42,950 nt of DNA from Haplomitrium mnioides. Its lineage: Eukaryota; Marchantiophyta; Haplomitriopsida; Calobryales. A program made the position numbers and the translations under genes. The notes below the pieces were generated by a model. It was not told the DNA's origin and did no database searches. It saw nothing but the letters and a program-made list of their open reading frames with translations. This document shows positions 10,217 to 20,785 of this stretch, piece after piece (position 1 is the first letter of the stretch; every line of letters starts with the position of its first letter). The DNA is taken from assembly GCA_049999725.1 (NCBI GenBank), contig JBNGIS010008502.1:1-42950 (forward strand), read 5' to 3'.

Positions 10217-10704
10217 AAAATGTATGTCACGCCCCTCCTTCAGGCCTTAACCTCCAAAGGTGCCACTTTGGAAGGCACGAAGGACAAAACACAAGATTTG
10301 GTTCTTTTATGAGATGGCCTCGTTGCAAGTTATCTCTTTGAGGTCTTAAGGGGCTTCTCTTCACCTTTCATGCTTTTCCACTAATCAATAATTATTTCAG
10401 CATCATTACTACTCATTGACACTCAATTCCAAAATACACATACACATAGACCGATGCACTTCCATGGCAATCCGAAGTATAATTCAGGAGTCCAAAACTG
10501 AACCCAAACACCTTGTATACAAAATTGGAGTAAAATTCAATATACAAAACACCAAGAGGCAATGTCAATAGTTCTGACTCCCCTTTTGCAGGGTTTTCCC
10601 AAGTTCCAAACAAGCCAAATTGCGAGTGTACTCCGAATTCAAAGTGCTTTACAGAAAATACAAACAAAAAACAAATCTAGCTAATACACACATGCATAGA
10701 CACA

Positions 10705-10721
10705 TACACACACACACACAC
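10705..10721. repeat. (AC)n microsatellite
   Basis: An alternating AC run inside the gypsy-1 LTR. Confidence 0.9.
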
Positions 10722-11430
10722 CCTACACTCTGCCAAAATTGTATGCCCCTCAATATCACAGGCTCAGACCTTTCCAGCAGACTTCTCTCCTCATCACCTC
10801 ACAACTCGAACCTTCCTTCAACTTCCCTCACAAGAAGCCTTGACTTTACTTCCTGAGGATCAAAAGAGGATTTCTTTAACTTCCATCTCTAGAAGACAGT
10901 CCTCTTGACTGTTGGCCACTCACTCCACCCGGAACCTCAAATGGATTCTCTCCGCAGTGCGCGGGCACTAACGGAGCCACTCTTCTCTTGGCTCCACCTC
11001 AGAGATTAGACTACACACGCACTCCGAGCGTCTCAGGGATTGATGCTCCTACATGGACAATGCTGAGACGACCCCAAGATCCCCCCTTGGCAGCCTCTCT
11101 CGAATTCAAGACAGACAGAACCCCCTTCAGCTTCACGTATCAATTCACCTTCTAATGCTAGTCCACTCGCAGAAATGAGTACACGTTGATCGCGCAAGCC
11201 TCTAGAGCTCGCCGCCTAGTGATTCTCAATGCCCTTCTAGTCCTAGTCCACCTCCACCCTTGCTAGCCCCCCTTCACGAATCCACTCGCTTCACGTGATG
11301 CTTCATCAGAATTCCTTCTTCCTTCTCTCGTTGCGTCTTTCTGTCCCAAGATCGCTTGCGCGCCCTTAATTTGCATACACACCAACCCGCTCAATGTCGC
11401 AACGCATCAATCTATACCCACCAATCCCTA

Positions 11431-11454
11431 CCCCCCCCCCCCCCCCCCCCCCCC
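11431..11454. repeat. C24 homopolymer
   Basis: 24 consecutive C on the plus strand inside the gypsy-1 LTR (G24 in the element's sense strand). True length is uncertain because such runs sequence badly. Confidence 0.9.
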
Positions 11455-11574
11455 ACGCCCTTAATCTTGCGTTTCTGTTTCCCTTCAAAGTGGTTGTTTT
11501 TCCCGTTAGCAATGGGCTCCGGACATGGTTACACATGTCCCTTCTATTTTGAGGATTGATTTAAGGTTAATGCT

Positions 11575-12450
11575 CAGTTTTGAAATTCACTCAGACCTAT
11601 TCTGGAGTCTTCCGAGGACTAGTGAGTTTGAAGAACTCCACAGAACCTGGTCCATAGAAATCCATAGAACCAGGTCCAAAGAATCATGTGGAACCGAGTC
11701 CGAAGAACCGTGGGACCACAGAGCCGGAAGTTGACCACTGCATCCAAAGTGTACGGTGGACTCGATTCGAAGGATTCCTCGGACTTGGTGAGTCCGAAGA
11801 ATCCCTCGAACTGTTGAGTTTGAAGTTGACTTTCCTCTGGAGGACGCTATCCAACGTTGTCTTCAAATTGGAAGTTGGACCACCGCGCTGACCTGAATCC
11901 GAAGTTGACTTGGTTCCGCAGGGCACCGTCCGAAGCTGTATTCAAACTGAAAGTTGGACCGCTAGGCTGACCTAGATCCAAAGTTGACTGCGGACTCGAT
12001 CTAAAGAATTCCTCGGACTTGGTGAGTCCAAAGAATCCCTTGGATTGCTGAGTCTGAAGTTGACTTTTCTCTGCATCCGACGCCGTCTTCAAACTAGAAG
12101 TTGGACCGCCGTGCTGACCTGGATCCGAAGTTGACCGAGGACCCAATTCAAAGGATTCCTCGAATTGGTGAGTATGAAGAATCCCTCGAACTACTGAGTC
12201 CGAAGTTGACTTTTCTTCCACACGACGCTATACGACGCTGCTTTCTAGGTGGAAGTTGGACCGTCACTAGACCTTAGGTTCCGAGCTTGATCGCGGACCT
12301 GATCTAAAGAATTCCTTGGACTGGTGACTCCTGAGAATCCCTCGGAATGTTGAGTTTGAAGTTGACTTTTCCTTCGTAGAGCGCCGTTCGACAACGCTTT
12401 CTAGGTGGAAGTTGGACTGTCATCGGACAGCGGAGTTCAAAGTCAACCAC
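11575..12450 (-). repeat. imperfect tandem modules of about 150 bp in the gypsy-1 LTR
   Basis: The word GAAGTTGAC followed by a CT-rich stretch, an ACGC(T/C)GT-like stretch and GAAGTTGGACCG recurs. GAAGTTGAC starts at 11822, 11901, 12056, 12202 and 12358 (spacings 79, 155, 146, 156). Between them AAGAATCCCTCGAA-like words recur too. Copies are clearly diverged. This looks like internal LTR amplification. Confidence 0.8.
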
Positions 12451-13248
12451 AGAACTCCGAATCCGGGGTATTCCACGGAATGCGAGCCCAAAGATAACCT
12501 GACGTGAAGGGACCATGTCCGCACATTCCTTCGGAAGTGCTTCGGAACTCCCCCTCTTTCGAGACTTTCTTTGGAACCACCAAGAAAAAGTTTTTAGAAG
12601 GCTGAAATGGATTCGGATCCTGATCGATCAATGTCGAGGAAAACAGAGCTTCCCCTGATCTCTAGTGTCATCGCTGCCTCGCGAGGGTCATCGTCTTCGC
12701 CCTTCTGCTTCCGGTCATTGCCTCTAACATATTGGCGCCTTTTATCTCCCTTGCTACGGCTTTGGATGCTTGTCACGATAGTTCCGGTGGAGCCCTCGCC
12801 TTCATGTGGCCCCTCCCTTCACCCGTCGAAACTCTTCGAGTAATGCCCCACTCCCCTAACCTTCTTCCATTGGTCTTGTAACTTCCTCCTCTTCTGATGA
12901 TACTTTCTCTTCCACCTCCTCTCTCAGTTCCGCTGATGAGCCTCCCTTTCTTCCTAGTCGCGGTCCCAATTCCAGTCCTCGGATCGGATGGTCTACATGA
13001 TCCACTCTTTCTCACTGATATGAGTTGATCCACTGCTTCCTGGGCACCTTAACACTTAAGAGTGGAGAATGGATTTAATGTTGCTTTCGATTCCAAGGAT
13101 TCTTCCATAGCACCTCTTGTCACTGGCTGACACATAGCTTGGAAGAAAGAAGAATTCAAGTTGCACTTGCTAGAATTTAAATCAAAGGAATAATGGGAAA
13201 ACAAGGATGCACCATCCTCTCAAAGGCATAAACAATATTAGGTTGCAA

Positions 13249-13590
13249 ACTTTTGGTTGTCCAACTTTAGTTCATCAAATTAGGTGGGAAACTTTAGGTT
13301 GCCAAACTTTGATTCATCAACTTCAGGTTGCCAAACTTTGGAGCGGCAAACATTGAGTTGTTATATTTTGGTAACCAAACTTTGGGTTGCTAAACATTGA
13401 GTCACCAAACTTTGGGTCACAACTTGGAGTGCGGACTTTTGACACAATGATATTAAGTCTATGAATTTGGGCGCACAACTTTGGGTTGCCCAACTTCAGG
13501 TCACCAAACTTCGGATTGCCAAACTTTGGGTTGCTAAACCTCGAGTCACCAAACTTTGAGCTGCCAAATTTTTGGCTATCTCAACTTTGT
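13249..13590 (+). repeat. 15-bp minisatellite, unit about CAAACTTTGGGTTGC
   Basis: About 20 degenerate copies with a 15-base period, each a variant of CAAACTTTGGGTTGC. Because 15 is a multiple of three, one frame gives a five-residue repeat near N-F-G-L-P over the right half, though stops occur in the left half. It lies between the gypsy-1 LTR end and the first recognisable copia-2 coding sequence. Confidence 0.88.
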
Positions 13591-13599
13591 GTTAGGATT

Positions 13600-13815
13600 T
13601 AAAAAAGAGTTTTACAAGAAAACATTAGGTAATGGTGTGTAGTGTACTCAATTCTCAACCAAAAGAGCTTATATTTGTGAGGTTGGATTCATTTGGACAA
13701 GCAATCTCCATCAACCTCATGATTACAAGATTCTATGAGAAATAAAGCGAGTAGAAGTGGAATGTGAGCTGAAGGTTGTTGTAGAACCCCAACCTTGTCA
13801 TTCCAGAAACACCGG
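13600..13815. other. unassigned DNA before copia-2 protease
   Basis: No coding match, structure or repeat recognised. It may be copia-2 gag too decayed to see. Confidence 0.5.
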
Positions 13816-15162
13816 ACAACCCAAACAATTACATCATCGACAATGGTACCTCCCATTCCATTATAAGGAATAAGGAGAGCTTCACTTCTATTACTCCAAC
13901 TCACATGGACATGATTACTAGTATAGGTAAGAATCACATTGTAGAAGGCATGGGACCAACAACAATCAGATTCTTCAATGGCACTGTTATATATATCATA
14001 TCTACAATTTTTGCACCTATAGCTACTAGAAACTTATTCATCTTTAGGGATACCAAGGACAATGAAGTACACTTACAAACTGGCACTTTGAGAATACAAG
14101 AGGTTCTCCATATTCTACAACAAATAAACAATGGATTGGAAGTAAAGGAAATCTTTTCTATTTTTCCACGAGGGCTGTACATCACCAAAATCTAGAATTT
14201 CCACATAACAAGAGAAAGTCTCAACCTAACTGAACGATGGCAAAACAAATTGAGGTACCCTAGTATCAAGATGTACCACCGCATCATGAAGGATACAATG
14301 GGCATACCCATTGGTGTTCACCCATCAGGAACCAGAAATCTTTGCATCGCATGTTCACATGGAACTGATTTTATGCCCCTCCATACCAAAAACACCTCTA
14401 GCCATCCCACAGCTTCTAGAAAGGATACATGCATATGTTTGTAGACCTATTTATCCACCTTTTGGTCCTTTCAGATTTTTCTTGGTGATAATTGATGCGT
14501 CATCCAAGTGGTCACAAATTCCCTTATTTTCCACGAGGAACTTGGTCTTTCCAAAGATTTTGAAACATATTTTGAAGATAAGATCCCAATTCGCAAATCA
14601 TTCTCTCAGATATTTCATAGTTAATAATGCTATTGAATTCACATCGAAGACCTTTGATGATTTCTATGAGGAAGCAAGTATTGACACCTAATACCCGGTG
14701 CCACATGTACATTTTCAGAATGGGATTGTTGAATCCCTAATCAAGAGATTACAAATAGTGGCCAAAACATTGTTAGTGCAGACAAATTTACCTACATCAA
14801 CATGGGGGCATGCCGTTTTACATGTAGCAGCATTGCTAAGATATGGACCTTCAACTTTTAATAGCCAGACTCCATATTTTCTAGCAATTGGACTATCGAC
14901 AGATATATCCCATCTGTTTACCTTTGGCTGCCAGGTCCTCATTCCTATCTTTGGCCAGAAACGAGCTAAAATAGGACCCCAAACACAATGTGGAATATAC
15001 ATTGGATTTGATTCTCTGTCCATCATTCTATTTATGGAGCCAGCCAATTTAGATGTCTTCAAAGCAAGATTTTTAGATTGTCAATTTTTTGAAGATGAAT
15101 TTCCAACACTTCAGCAAGATAAAAAATACAAAGTTGCTGCACAAGCAAAGAATCTAACTTAG
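13816..15162 (+). pseudogene. copia-2 protease and integrase
   Basis: A protease-like motif YIIDNGTSHSII (about 13830-13865) corresponds to the copia W-x-x-D-S-G-A block, with NG in place of SG. Integrase follows. The first Asp is replaced, since VCRPIYPPFGPFRFF has Arg-Pro where DI-GP is usual. Next come FLVIIDASSKWSQIP, SLRYFIVNNAIEFTS (second Asp position reads Asn) and, after TAA at 14690-14692, HVHFQNGIVESLIKRLQ (Glu kept). The C-terminal integrase part is an open frame (14698-15162) with THLFTFGC-like and QCGIYIGFDSLSI motifs. Decay affects catalytic residues as well as the frame. Confidence 0.85.
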
Positions 15163-15642
15163 CAAATGCATCAAATAGACTAGATTGACCCTAGAACAGG
15201 ACAATGAGATCAAGAGGTGCAGAGAACACTGCGTTTTCACCAAATGCTGGAAGAGATTCTAGATGCATTTAATGATGCAGCTGTGGTAATTGAATCCTAC
15301 ATAGAAGTTGGAAATACACCAGCCATAATTCAACGGGCAACAAAGCTTGGAAAAAAAGTTTCACACAAAGCAAAAAGAGAACGCCCATCTAGTTAAACTA
15401 ATAAAAAACCAGGTCAGGGGCAGCCTAATCTATCAACACCTTTAAATCCAGCAATAGAGATACCGTCTATATCTACAACATTGGTTAATTTGAAAAATGA
15501 TGAAATTGCTATAAATTACATAGATACAAGCCACCTTTGACAAAGAGCTAGAGTAGAGATGGATGACAGATTTTCCTTTTACATTTCTCAAGAAAATATT
15601 AGTGATGCTTCGGACTTGGTGACAGTCTTGGAAGCATAGTCC
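15163..15642 (+). pseudogene. copia-2 integrase-RT hinge
   Basis: Low-conservation, charged and Pro/Ser-rich hinge region with stops, contiguous with the integrase frame. It contains words such as EEILDAFNDAAVV and RATKLGKK that fit a hinge but are not diagnostic. It ends where the solo LTR is inserted. Confidence 0.65.
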
Positions 15643-15647
15643 AGGCC
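15643..15647. repeat. target site duplication aggcc (left)
   Basis: aggcc at 15643-15647 is repeated exactly at 18496-18500, directly outside the TG...CA ends of the solo LTR. Confidence 0.88.
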
Positions 15648-18495
15648 TGTTGTAGCACAGCAACAGCACTCCAACCCCAAAAAACAACAACCCAAGATCG
15701 AACCACGCAAGATCTATATAGAAATCTGCTCTTAATCCACTTTTACCAACTTTCCATATTCTTTAAAGAGTTCTGAAACTGCACTCTATTAGTTTAGAGA
15801 TGGACCTCTCTCCACTCTAGGACTGACAACCTTTCTCCACAAAACCAAACACAAAAACTACTACTACTACTATTTACTATAATAGAACAAAAGCCAAGAA
15901 TTACTCAAATTGTATGACTCACACTTCCAAGATAAGAAAACTGTTGTACAGGCTGATTTTCAACAGAAGCTTAATCAAAAAAATTCACAAGCAACCAATT
16001 CCCCAACTTGCTAGGAACTCTCAAACCAACACTCCAGTGCCTACCTTCATTACAACATCTTACTTCCCTCAAACTAGATACTCAAGCCACTCCAACCCAA
16101 TATATCCCAGAGCTTGATGCTGAGAACTCAGCTATGGAACGACCTTCCTGATCTCACATCCAACTTTTGTTCCTCCAACCACCCACTACTCTGTTTATTT
16201 GTTGAAATGCCCACCTATTTCATAGGCACACACAATCCTGAGCACTCATTGCTCTACTGCAACCCACCAACTAGTATCCACTAACTGATTGACCAAAGCA
16301 GGTTCTCTCCTTAAAAATATAACAATCACAGAACAGATTTGAACTTAAAGCAGAATTGATTTGCCACTAAACCTCCCACAGATTTACAACCTGGAACTCA
16401 GAACCCAAGCCCACCACCAGGACACACTCATGCACCTCCTGACATGCACTCCTCTAATGCTACCTGACTGCTTTCTTCAATTGCAAGCCTGCAAAACATT
16501 CACCAACCAACTCTAACTGCAAATCCTTATTCCTTCCTCAAACTACTCCTCATGAATCTGCAATCAACAACCATGAGCAGGGGACCTCACAGACATGAAC
16601 TCTCTGTATATTTCTTGAAGCATACATGTACAATGAGACTAACTAGCAAAACAGGAACTCGCCAATAGGCTTGTACCCCCTGTCCTGCTCAACTGACAAT
16701 AACAGTCATTCTAATTCCAATTCAAACTAACTTACTTCTCTACACGCTAACTTCTTTACACTAAATTTACAATAAGAACTAACAACTCACAACTCCGTTC
16801 TTAAACTAAATAACACTCTTTCACTTACTTACACGAACTAAACTCGCCATAAGAACAAATTACTAACGATCGTTCTTATACTAATTTCCGAACTTTCACT
16901 AACTCTTCCACTTCAAATTCGAACTTTTCAAATTCCGTATAGTAGTCGTTTCGCCCTGTCCGAACTTTCCGTTCCACTTCCAAACTGAAACCATAACAAA
17001 TCACTGATTTGCCATTCATCTTTCTCTCCTCACGTACCTTCTTTTTTCCGCACAAAACACCGATAAGTTGCCGTTTCATACATCACCGCTTCGCTAATCA
17101 TCCTTACGTTGATCTCCTCGGAAAGCAACCTTCCTAACCGGTGCTCCCCACTTCGTAATCCCCATCGGAACCATTTAAACCGGGGTGTCCCACTTCAGAT
17201 CCCTACACAGACACAAAACTAAATCCCCTATAACCGGGGTGCCCCACCTCGGAAACCAAATTGGAACCCCCTTAACTGGGGTTCCCCACAATATAATGCG
17301 AAGTTCCGAAGCCTTCTTCGGACTCATGGACTCTCCACTTCACGGAACACGGACTCTTCACGGACCACCCTTATGCTTGCTTCCAATTTCTTCTCATCCC
17401 CTTAAAATTTCCAATTCCTTCCGATTCCAATTATTCACACAACAGAAATTCATCGTCGGTCACTTCCTCGCTGATCTGATTAATTTCCACTTTATTCGCT
17501 TCCATACATTTCCACATCGGCCTATCGTGCACGACCATTCTTCACTTCGATTCCTTTCATAATACAATTCTTCCTTTTTCAGCTCATCACTTCACAGTAG
17601 GAGCAGTTCCACACGAGGTACTCACGCAGATCTATCCACAACATTGCCTCAATTTGATTTCCCAAAGCACCTTCATTTGTCATCAGGAAACCCCGTGCCA
17701 ACGAACCTTCCTCTTAACCAATCCATTGAACATTTCTTCTCAAGAATTCGCTTCGCAGATTTTATTCCTTAAATTTTACGACATTCGATTCCTTTAGAAG
17801 CCTTCAACGCTGATCAATCTTACCTTTCATTCGTAGATCTTCCACTTTGTATTGAATCATTACAAATCATCTCCTCCTTCGCACAGCAAACGATCATCCT
17901 TCAATTCCGATTAATTCCCCTTACTCATAGCTGATCGATTCTGAAAATCTCTTCCTCATCTTCGGATTCTCATCTTTATCCAAACACTCGTGGCTCCCTC
18001 AAATGCTTTGTAATAGATGGCTTTCCCCAGTCACCTCCAAATATCCCATAAGTCTTCTGTCATAAGTTAGAAGCACTATATAAACATTTGACTCTAATTA
18101 CCCTTCAAGAGGCATCGCCATAGGGGTATAAGGCCATCGCTTAATACTCTGCCCCTAGACGGATTAAGCGTCCTCCAATAGATGCACTTCCACTTCTCCT
18201 GGGCAAGCTGTCCATCAACACACATGTAGACTGATAGGGGCTGGCTGGCCCTCAACAACTAGATTAGTTTTACAAATTTTTCTTTTTCCCCACTTAAAAG
18301 AACATCACTTCTTCATCATTTAGCCCTCTCTCCTTGGCCAATGATATCAAAACTATTCCTCTAATCCTTACATCTTACAATTCTACACTCATTAATCTAA
18401 AACTTAAAGCTTTACCATTTCCTTCTTTCTCCACTACGTCGAAAAGAACTTATTCGAGCTATTTCTGATTTCTTGTCAGCAACCGTGCTCCCACA
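15648..18495 (-). mobile_element. solo LTR (2848 bp) of a gypsy-related family (S family)
   Basis: Ends are TGTTGTAG (15648) and GCTCCCACA (18495), flanked by perfect aggcc duplications, with no internal region or second LTR. Its right part (about 17100-18495) aligns with 37140-38403, and 16536-16700 aligns with 35008-35170. Orientation is taken as minus, because modules shared with the gypsy-like LTRs (such as paired AGTGGAGA...CCACTTA words) run in that direction. A TATATAA on the plus strand near 18074 is a counter-argument. It formed by recombination between the two LTRs of a former element. No gene is seen inside; several AT-rich stretches (16700-16870) carry no structure I can name. Confidence 0.87.
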
Positions 18496-18500
18496 AGGCC
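18496..18500. repeat. target site duplication aggcc (right)
   Basis: Exact copy of 15643-15647. Confidence 0.88.
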
Positions 18501-18528
18501 TCATTGGCCAATATGGAAAAATGCCATA
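18501..18528 (+). other. 28-bp copia-2 remnant between two insertions
   Basis: A short piece of copia-2 left between the solo LTR and the non-autonomous element. Its last five bases, ccata (18524-18528), are the target duplication repeated at 28358-28362. Confidence 0.8.
18524..18528. repeat. target site duplication ccata (left)
   Basis: ccata immediately before the 5' LTR; an identical copy follows the 3' LTR at 28358-28362. Confidence 0.9.
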
Positions 18529-18705
18529 TGTCAACTAGTGGAACATAGGCTAATGCTCTTTACAAGGAACCAGAAGCAGCAACAACAACATTTCTCCATT
18601 CTGAAGTGGTAAGATAATCTAGAAGCAACAAAATAACTCTAATCAGAAGCTAAACACATGTTACTTCATTCTTCTGATCCGAAGTAGCGGAATCAGATTC
18701 ATAAT

Positions 18706-19110
18706 ATGAAGGATGGGGGCAAGAGCTACAAATGTCAGCGCCAGGAAGACCAGAAAGGAAGGGATGGGAAGAGAGGGGGAAGACGAGGCAGGGCGAAGGG
18801 GATCGGGAGAGCAGAGGAGAGTCGCAATGGAGTGTCAGGCCGAGAAGACCACAGGATGAGGTTCAAGGGAGGTCGCGCGTCAGCAGGGCAAGGGACGAAG
18901 CCAAAACAAAGGATAACGGGTCACCAAGAAAGTCAGATTGGCGGATTCAAGGTAGGGGACAAGGGCGACATGCATCGAAGAGAAACGACAACACTAGAGA
19001 TCGGGGGACGCCTCTTTCTCCACGTAAACACAAGTGCTTTCCCGCAGTTCGAAGTCCTCTCGAAAGAGGAAGAGTGGGAGTCTGATGCAAGTATCGGAAG
19101 AAGTTCATAA
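18706..19110 (+). CDS. LTR-resident open frame A, 134 codons, function unknown
   Basis: An ATG-initiated frame starting 177 bp into the LTR. The product would be strongly basic and Gly/Arg/Glu-rich at the N-terminus (GKRGGRRGRAKGIGRAEE), with a less biased C-terminus (LEIGGRLFLHVNTSAFPQ). The 3' LTR copy keeps the start but is cut by a stop and frame change. I do not recognise a family. The region is purine-rich, which lowers stop-codon frequency by itself, so the frame may be a composition effect rather than a gene. Rough analogues sit early in the LTRs starting at 41531 (plus) and 13132 (minus). Confidence 0.3.
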   Translation: MKDGGKSYKCQRQEDQKGRDGKRGGRRGRAKGIGRAEESRNGVSGREDHRMRFKGGRASAGQGTKPKQRITGHQESQIGGFKVGDKGDMHRRETTTLEIGGRLFLHVNTSAFPQFEVLSKEEEWESDASIGRSS

Positions 19111-19882
19111 GAAGGTACAACCGGACAAACATCGGAACCAAGCCTTCTTAAGTGGAGAGACCTGTTAAAGGGGTTCTACTTGATCCCTCGATGTGGGGAG
19201 GACCGGCTAAGTTGGATCCGATCAGCCTCCCTATGTGGGTTCTCCACTTAACAGGGATCCGTGAAGGAAGATCCGACGGGTCCGAAGTGATGGCAAAGCG
19301 GCAATTGACGAATCAAAGACTGGTCACTATTACGGTGGTAGGGAAGATTCCTTAAGGCAACGGCGAGGCTAAGCGAGAAGGACAAAACAACAAGAGATCA
19401 TAGTTAGGGACTCAAGAACTCTGTGGGGAGCTACGGAAATGTGGCAGTCCCACCGCGCTTCATGGATTAAGGGACACGTGGCATTCCCAGGGAGTCTGCG
19501 GGACTTAGCGGAAAATGGAGAAGCCTTGGGTAAACGGGTTCTGATTAGCCTCTCTAAGTGGGGAGACCACTTAATGTTGATCCGTATGGAAGCCCTATAG
19601 GAGACCAAGGGAGCGGATGTGAAACAGTAACTTATCATAGGCCCGGCCAGACAAAGAGCGAGCAAGGCGAAACGCTGATACATCTATCACTGATCCGGTG
19701 AAGCGGCGGAAAGTTCGACAAGGTATGGTCTGAAAGTTCGAAGGGCATCCACGGAGAGTCTGCATAGTTCCTATATCAAGCAAAGCAAAGAGATAGCGAA
19801 AGAAGCCTTTGTTCTTATTGCGAGCGGGTTCTGAAGCGGCGACAAAAGGTACCGTTCTTACTCGGCGAATGAATCATTTGAC

Positions 19883-20264
19883 GGATGACGTGGTTCTCCA
19901 GTTTGGTCCGAGGGTATCTACGGGTCTTTAACGGATGACGTGGCGCTCCACTATGGTCCGAGGGTTCCTGCGGGCCAGCAACGGGTCAACTACGGAATCC
20001 GGTCAAGGCGACGGTCCGCCTACCCCTTTGCGGGGCGGCGTCGGACGGCGCTACGATGGATGACGTGGCGTTCATCGGTGGTCCGAGGGTTCCTGCGGGT
20101 CAACGACGGGTCAAATACGGAATTTGGTCAATGCGACGGTTTGCCTACCCCTTTGCGGGGCGGGGGCAGACGGTGTTGTACGGATGACGTGGAAGGCAGG
20201 ATAGGTGGCAACCTGTGGAGTTTCGAGGGCGACGGGGAAGTTCCAAAGGAGCTTGCGGATGACA
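19883..20264 (+). promoter_or_regulatory. array of GATGACGTGG (ACGT-core) motifs in the 5' LTR
   Basis: GGATGACGTGG occurs at 19883-19893, 19933-19943, 20058-20068 and 20182-20192, and a one-base variant GATGACATGG near 20254. A G-box/ABRE-like ACACGTGGC is at 19474-19482. TGACGTGG and ACGTGGC are classic binding cores of plant bZIP factors. The reverse complement CCACGTCATC is also the core of a described plant unfolded-protein-response element. The sites lie upstream of the presumed transcript region, where a promoter would be. Confidence 0.55.
19933..20192 (+). repeat. two 125-bp tandem modules carrying the ACGT motifs
   Basis: GGATGACGTGGCG recurs at 19933, 20058 and 20182 (spacing 125 and 124). 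Between them GGTCCGAGGGTTCCTGCGGG, ACGGGTCAA and CCCTTTGCGGGGCGG recur in order. The 3' LTR has the same spacing (26307, 26432, 26556). Confidence 0.88.
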
Positions 20265-20389
20265 TGGCCTCTGTGTTCAGAATCACTTGCAGATTACGCC
20301 TTCTTTGGATTCAAGGACCAAGGCTTTTTAGATTATTCTCTCTCTCTCTTCTTCTTGGAATTCTTCTTCGGATTTAGCTTAGCTTTACC

Positions 20390-20734
20390 GTGTCGGATCG
20401 CCCTCCTCGGCTGCGACTAACTCTACAACGTATCGCGACATCGGATGGATCATCATCGGGGTCACGCGGGGACACTTCCGGAATCTACGACTTCGGGGAT
20501 GCCGAGCCCTACTCTTCTGATTTGAAAGCGCAAATCAACGCCGAGCTAATCTACGCCATGATCAGGAGCTCCGAGCACAGTCTTCGACCAAGTGCCAGCT
20601 TCGCATCCAGTCCGCGACAGGGGCATCTTCGGGGTTTCCACGAGATTTTCGAGATGACAGTTGAGAACCTTGGGTTAACAACTTTAGCTAAGTCATTGCT
20701 CGTACTTGCCAGGTGTCACCCCGATGTTGCTTAA
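20390..20734 (+). CDS. LTR-resident open frame B, 114 codons, start codon lost
   Basis: The frame begins at GTG where the 3' LTR copy has ATG (26764), in context TTTACCRTGTCGGATCGCC, so the start is probably mutated here. The product would be Ser-rich then mixed: SDRPPRLRLTLQRIATSDG, DFGDAEPYSSDLKAQINAEL, ending in LLVLARCHPDVA. Over the first 65 residues it differs from the 3' copy at only about five positions. Composition is balanced and unlike the purine-biased frame A, so it looks more like real coding sequence, perhaps an LTR leader exon or a captured host fragment. No family is recognised. A splice-donor-like site follows 45 bases after the stop. Confidence 0.4.
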   Translation: MSDRPPRLRLTLQRIATSDGSSSGSRGDTSGIYDFGDAEPYSSDLKAQINAELIYAMIRSSEHSLRPSASFASSPRQGHLRGFHEIFEMTVENLGLTTLAKSLLVLARCHPDVA

Positions 20735-20774
20735 CAAGATTAGCTGCCGAATGCCAGGAAACAAGAAGGCTTCA

Positions 20775-20785
20775 TCAAGGTAAGC
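20775..20785 (+). promoter_or_regulatory. possible 5' splice site in the LTR
   Basis: TCAAG|GTAAGCAAG (GT at 20780-20781) fits the plant 5' splice consensus AG|GTAAG well. The 3' LTR copy reads CAAA|GTAAGCAAG, keeping GTAAG. It would allow a spliced LTR-initiated transcript. No experimental support is visible in the sequence. Confidence 0.35.

Larger units (their letters stand above)
4136..13132 (-). mobile_element. Ty3/gypsy LTR retrotransposon (gypsy-1), pol-bearing
   Basis: Read on the minus strand, the order is 5' LTR (13132 to 10225), PBS (10216 to 10200), gag, protease, RT, RNase H, integrase, PPT (4358 to 4345) and the start of the 3' LTR (4344 to 4136), where copia-1 interrupts it. 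RT before integrase is the gypsy order. The internal region is 4345-10224, 5.9 kb. No chromodomain is visible after integrase, and the LTR is long (2.9 kb), so a non-chromoviral lineage is likely. All domains carry stops or frameshifts. The sequence after 13132, catag, is the candidate target duplication; its partner is outside the window. Confidence 0.93.
10225..13132 (-). repeat. gypsy-1 5' LTR (2908 bp)
   Basis: On the minus strand it runs from TGTCAGCCAGTG (13132) to GGAGGGGCGTGACA (10225), an inverted TGTCA/TGACA pair. The left end is confirmed by the 3' LTR fragment, the right end by the adjacent PBS. It contains a (CA)n run, a C24 run, a set of about 150-bp tandem modules, and a block near 11175-11210 shared with five other LTRs in the window. 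The open frames inside it are short and I see no gene. Confidence 0.92.

Noticed and set aside
13249-13590. Considered as a CRISPR array
   Set aside because: Units are contiguous 15-bp repeats without unique spacers, in a plant retrotransposon setting.
15443-17079. Possible host gene in the AT-rich part of 15.4-17.1 kb
   Set aside because: No frame over about 80 codons has recognisable content, and the interval is accounted for by copia-2 hinge and the solo LTR.
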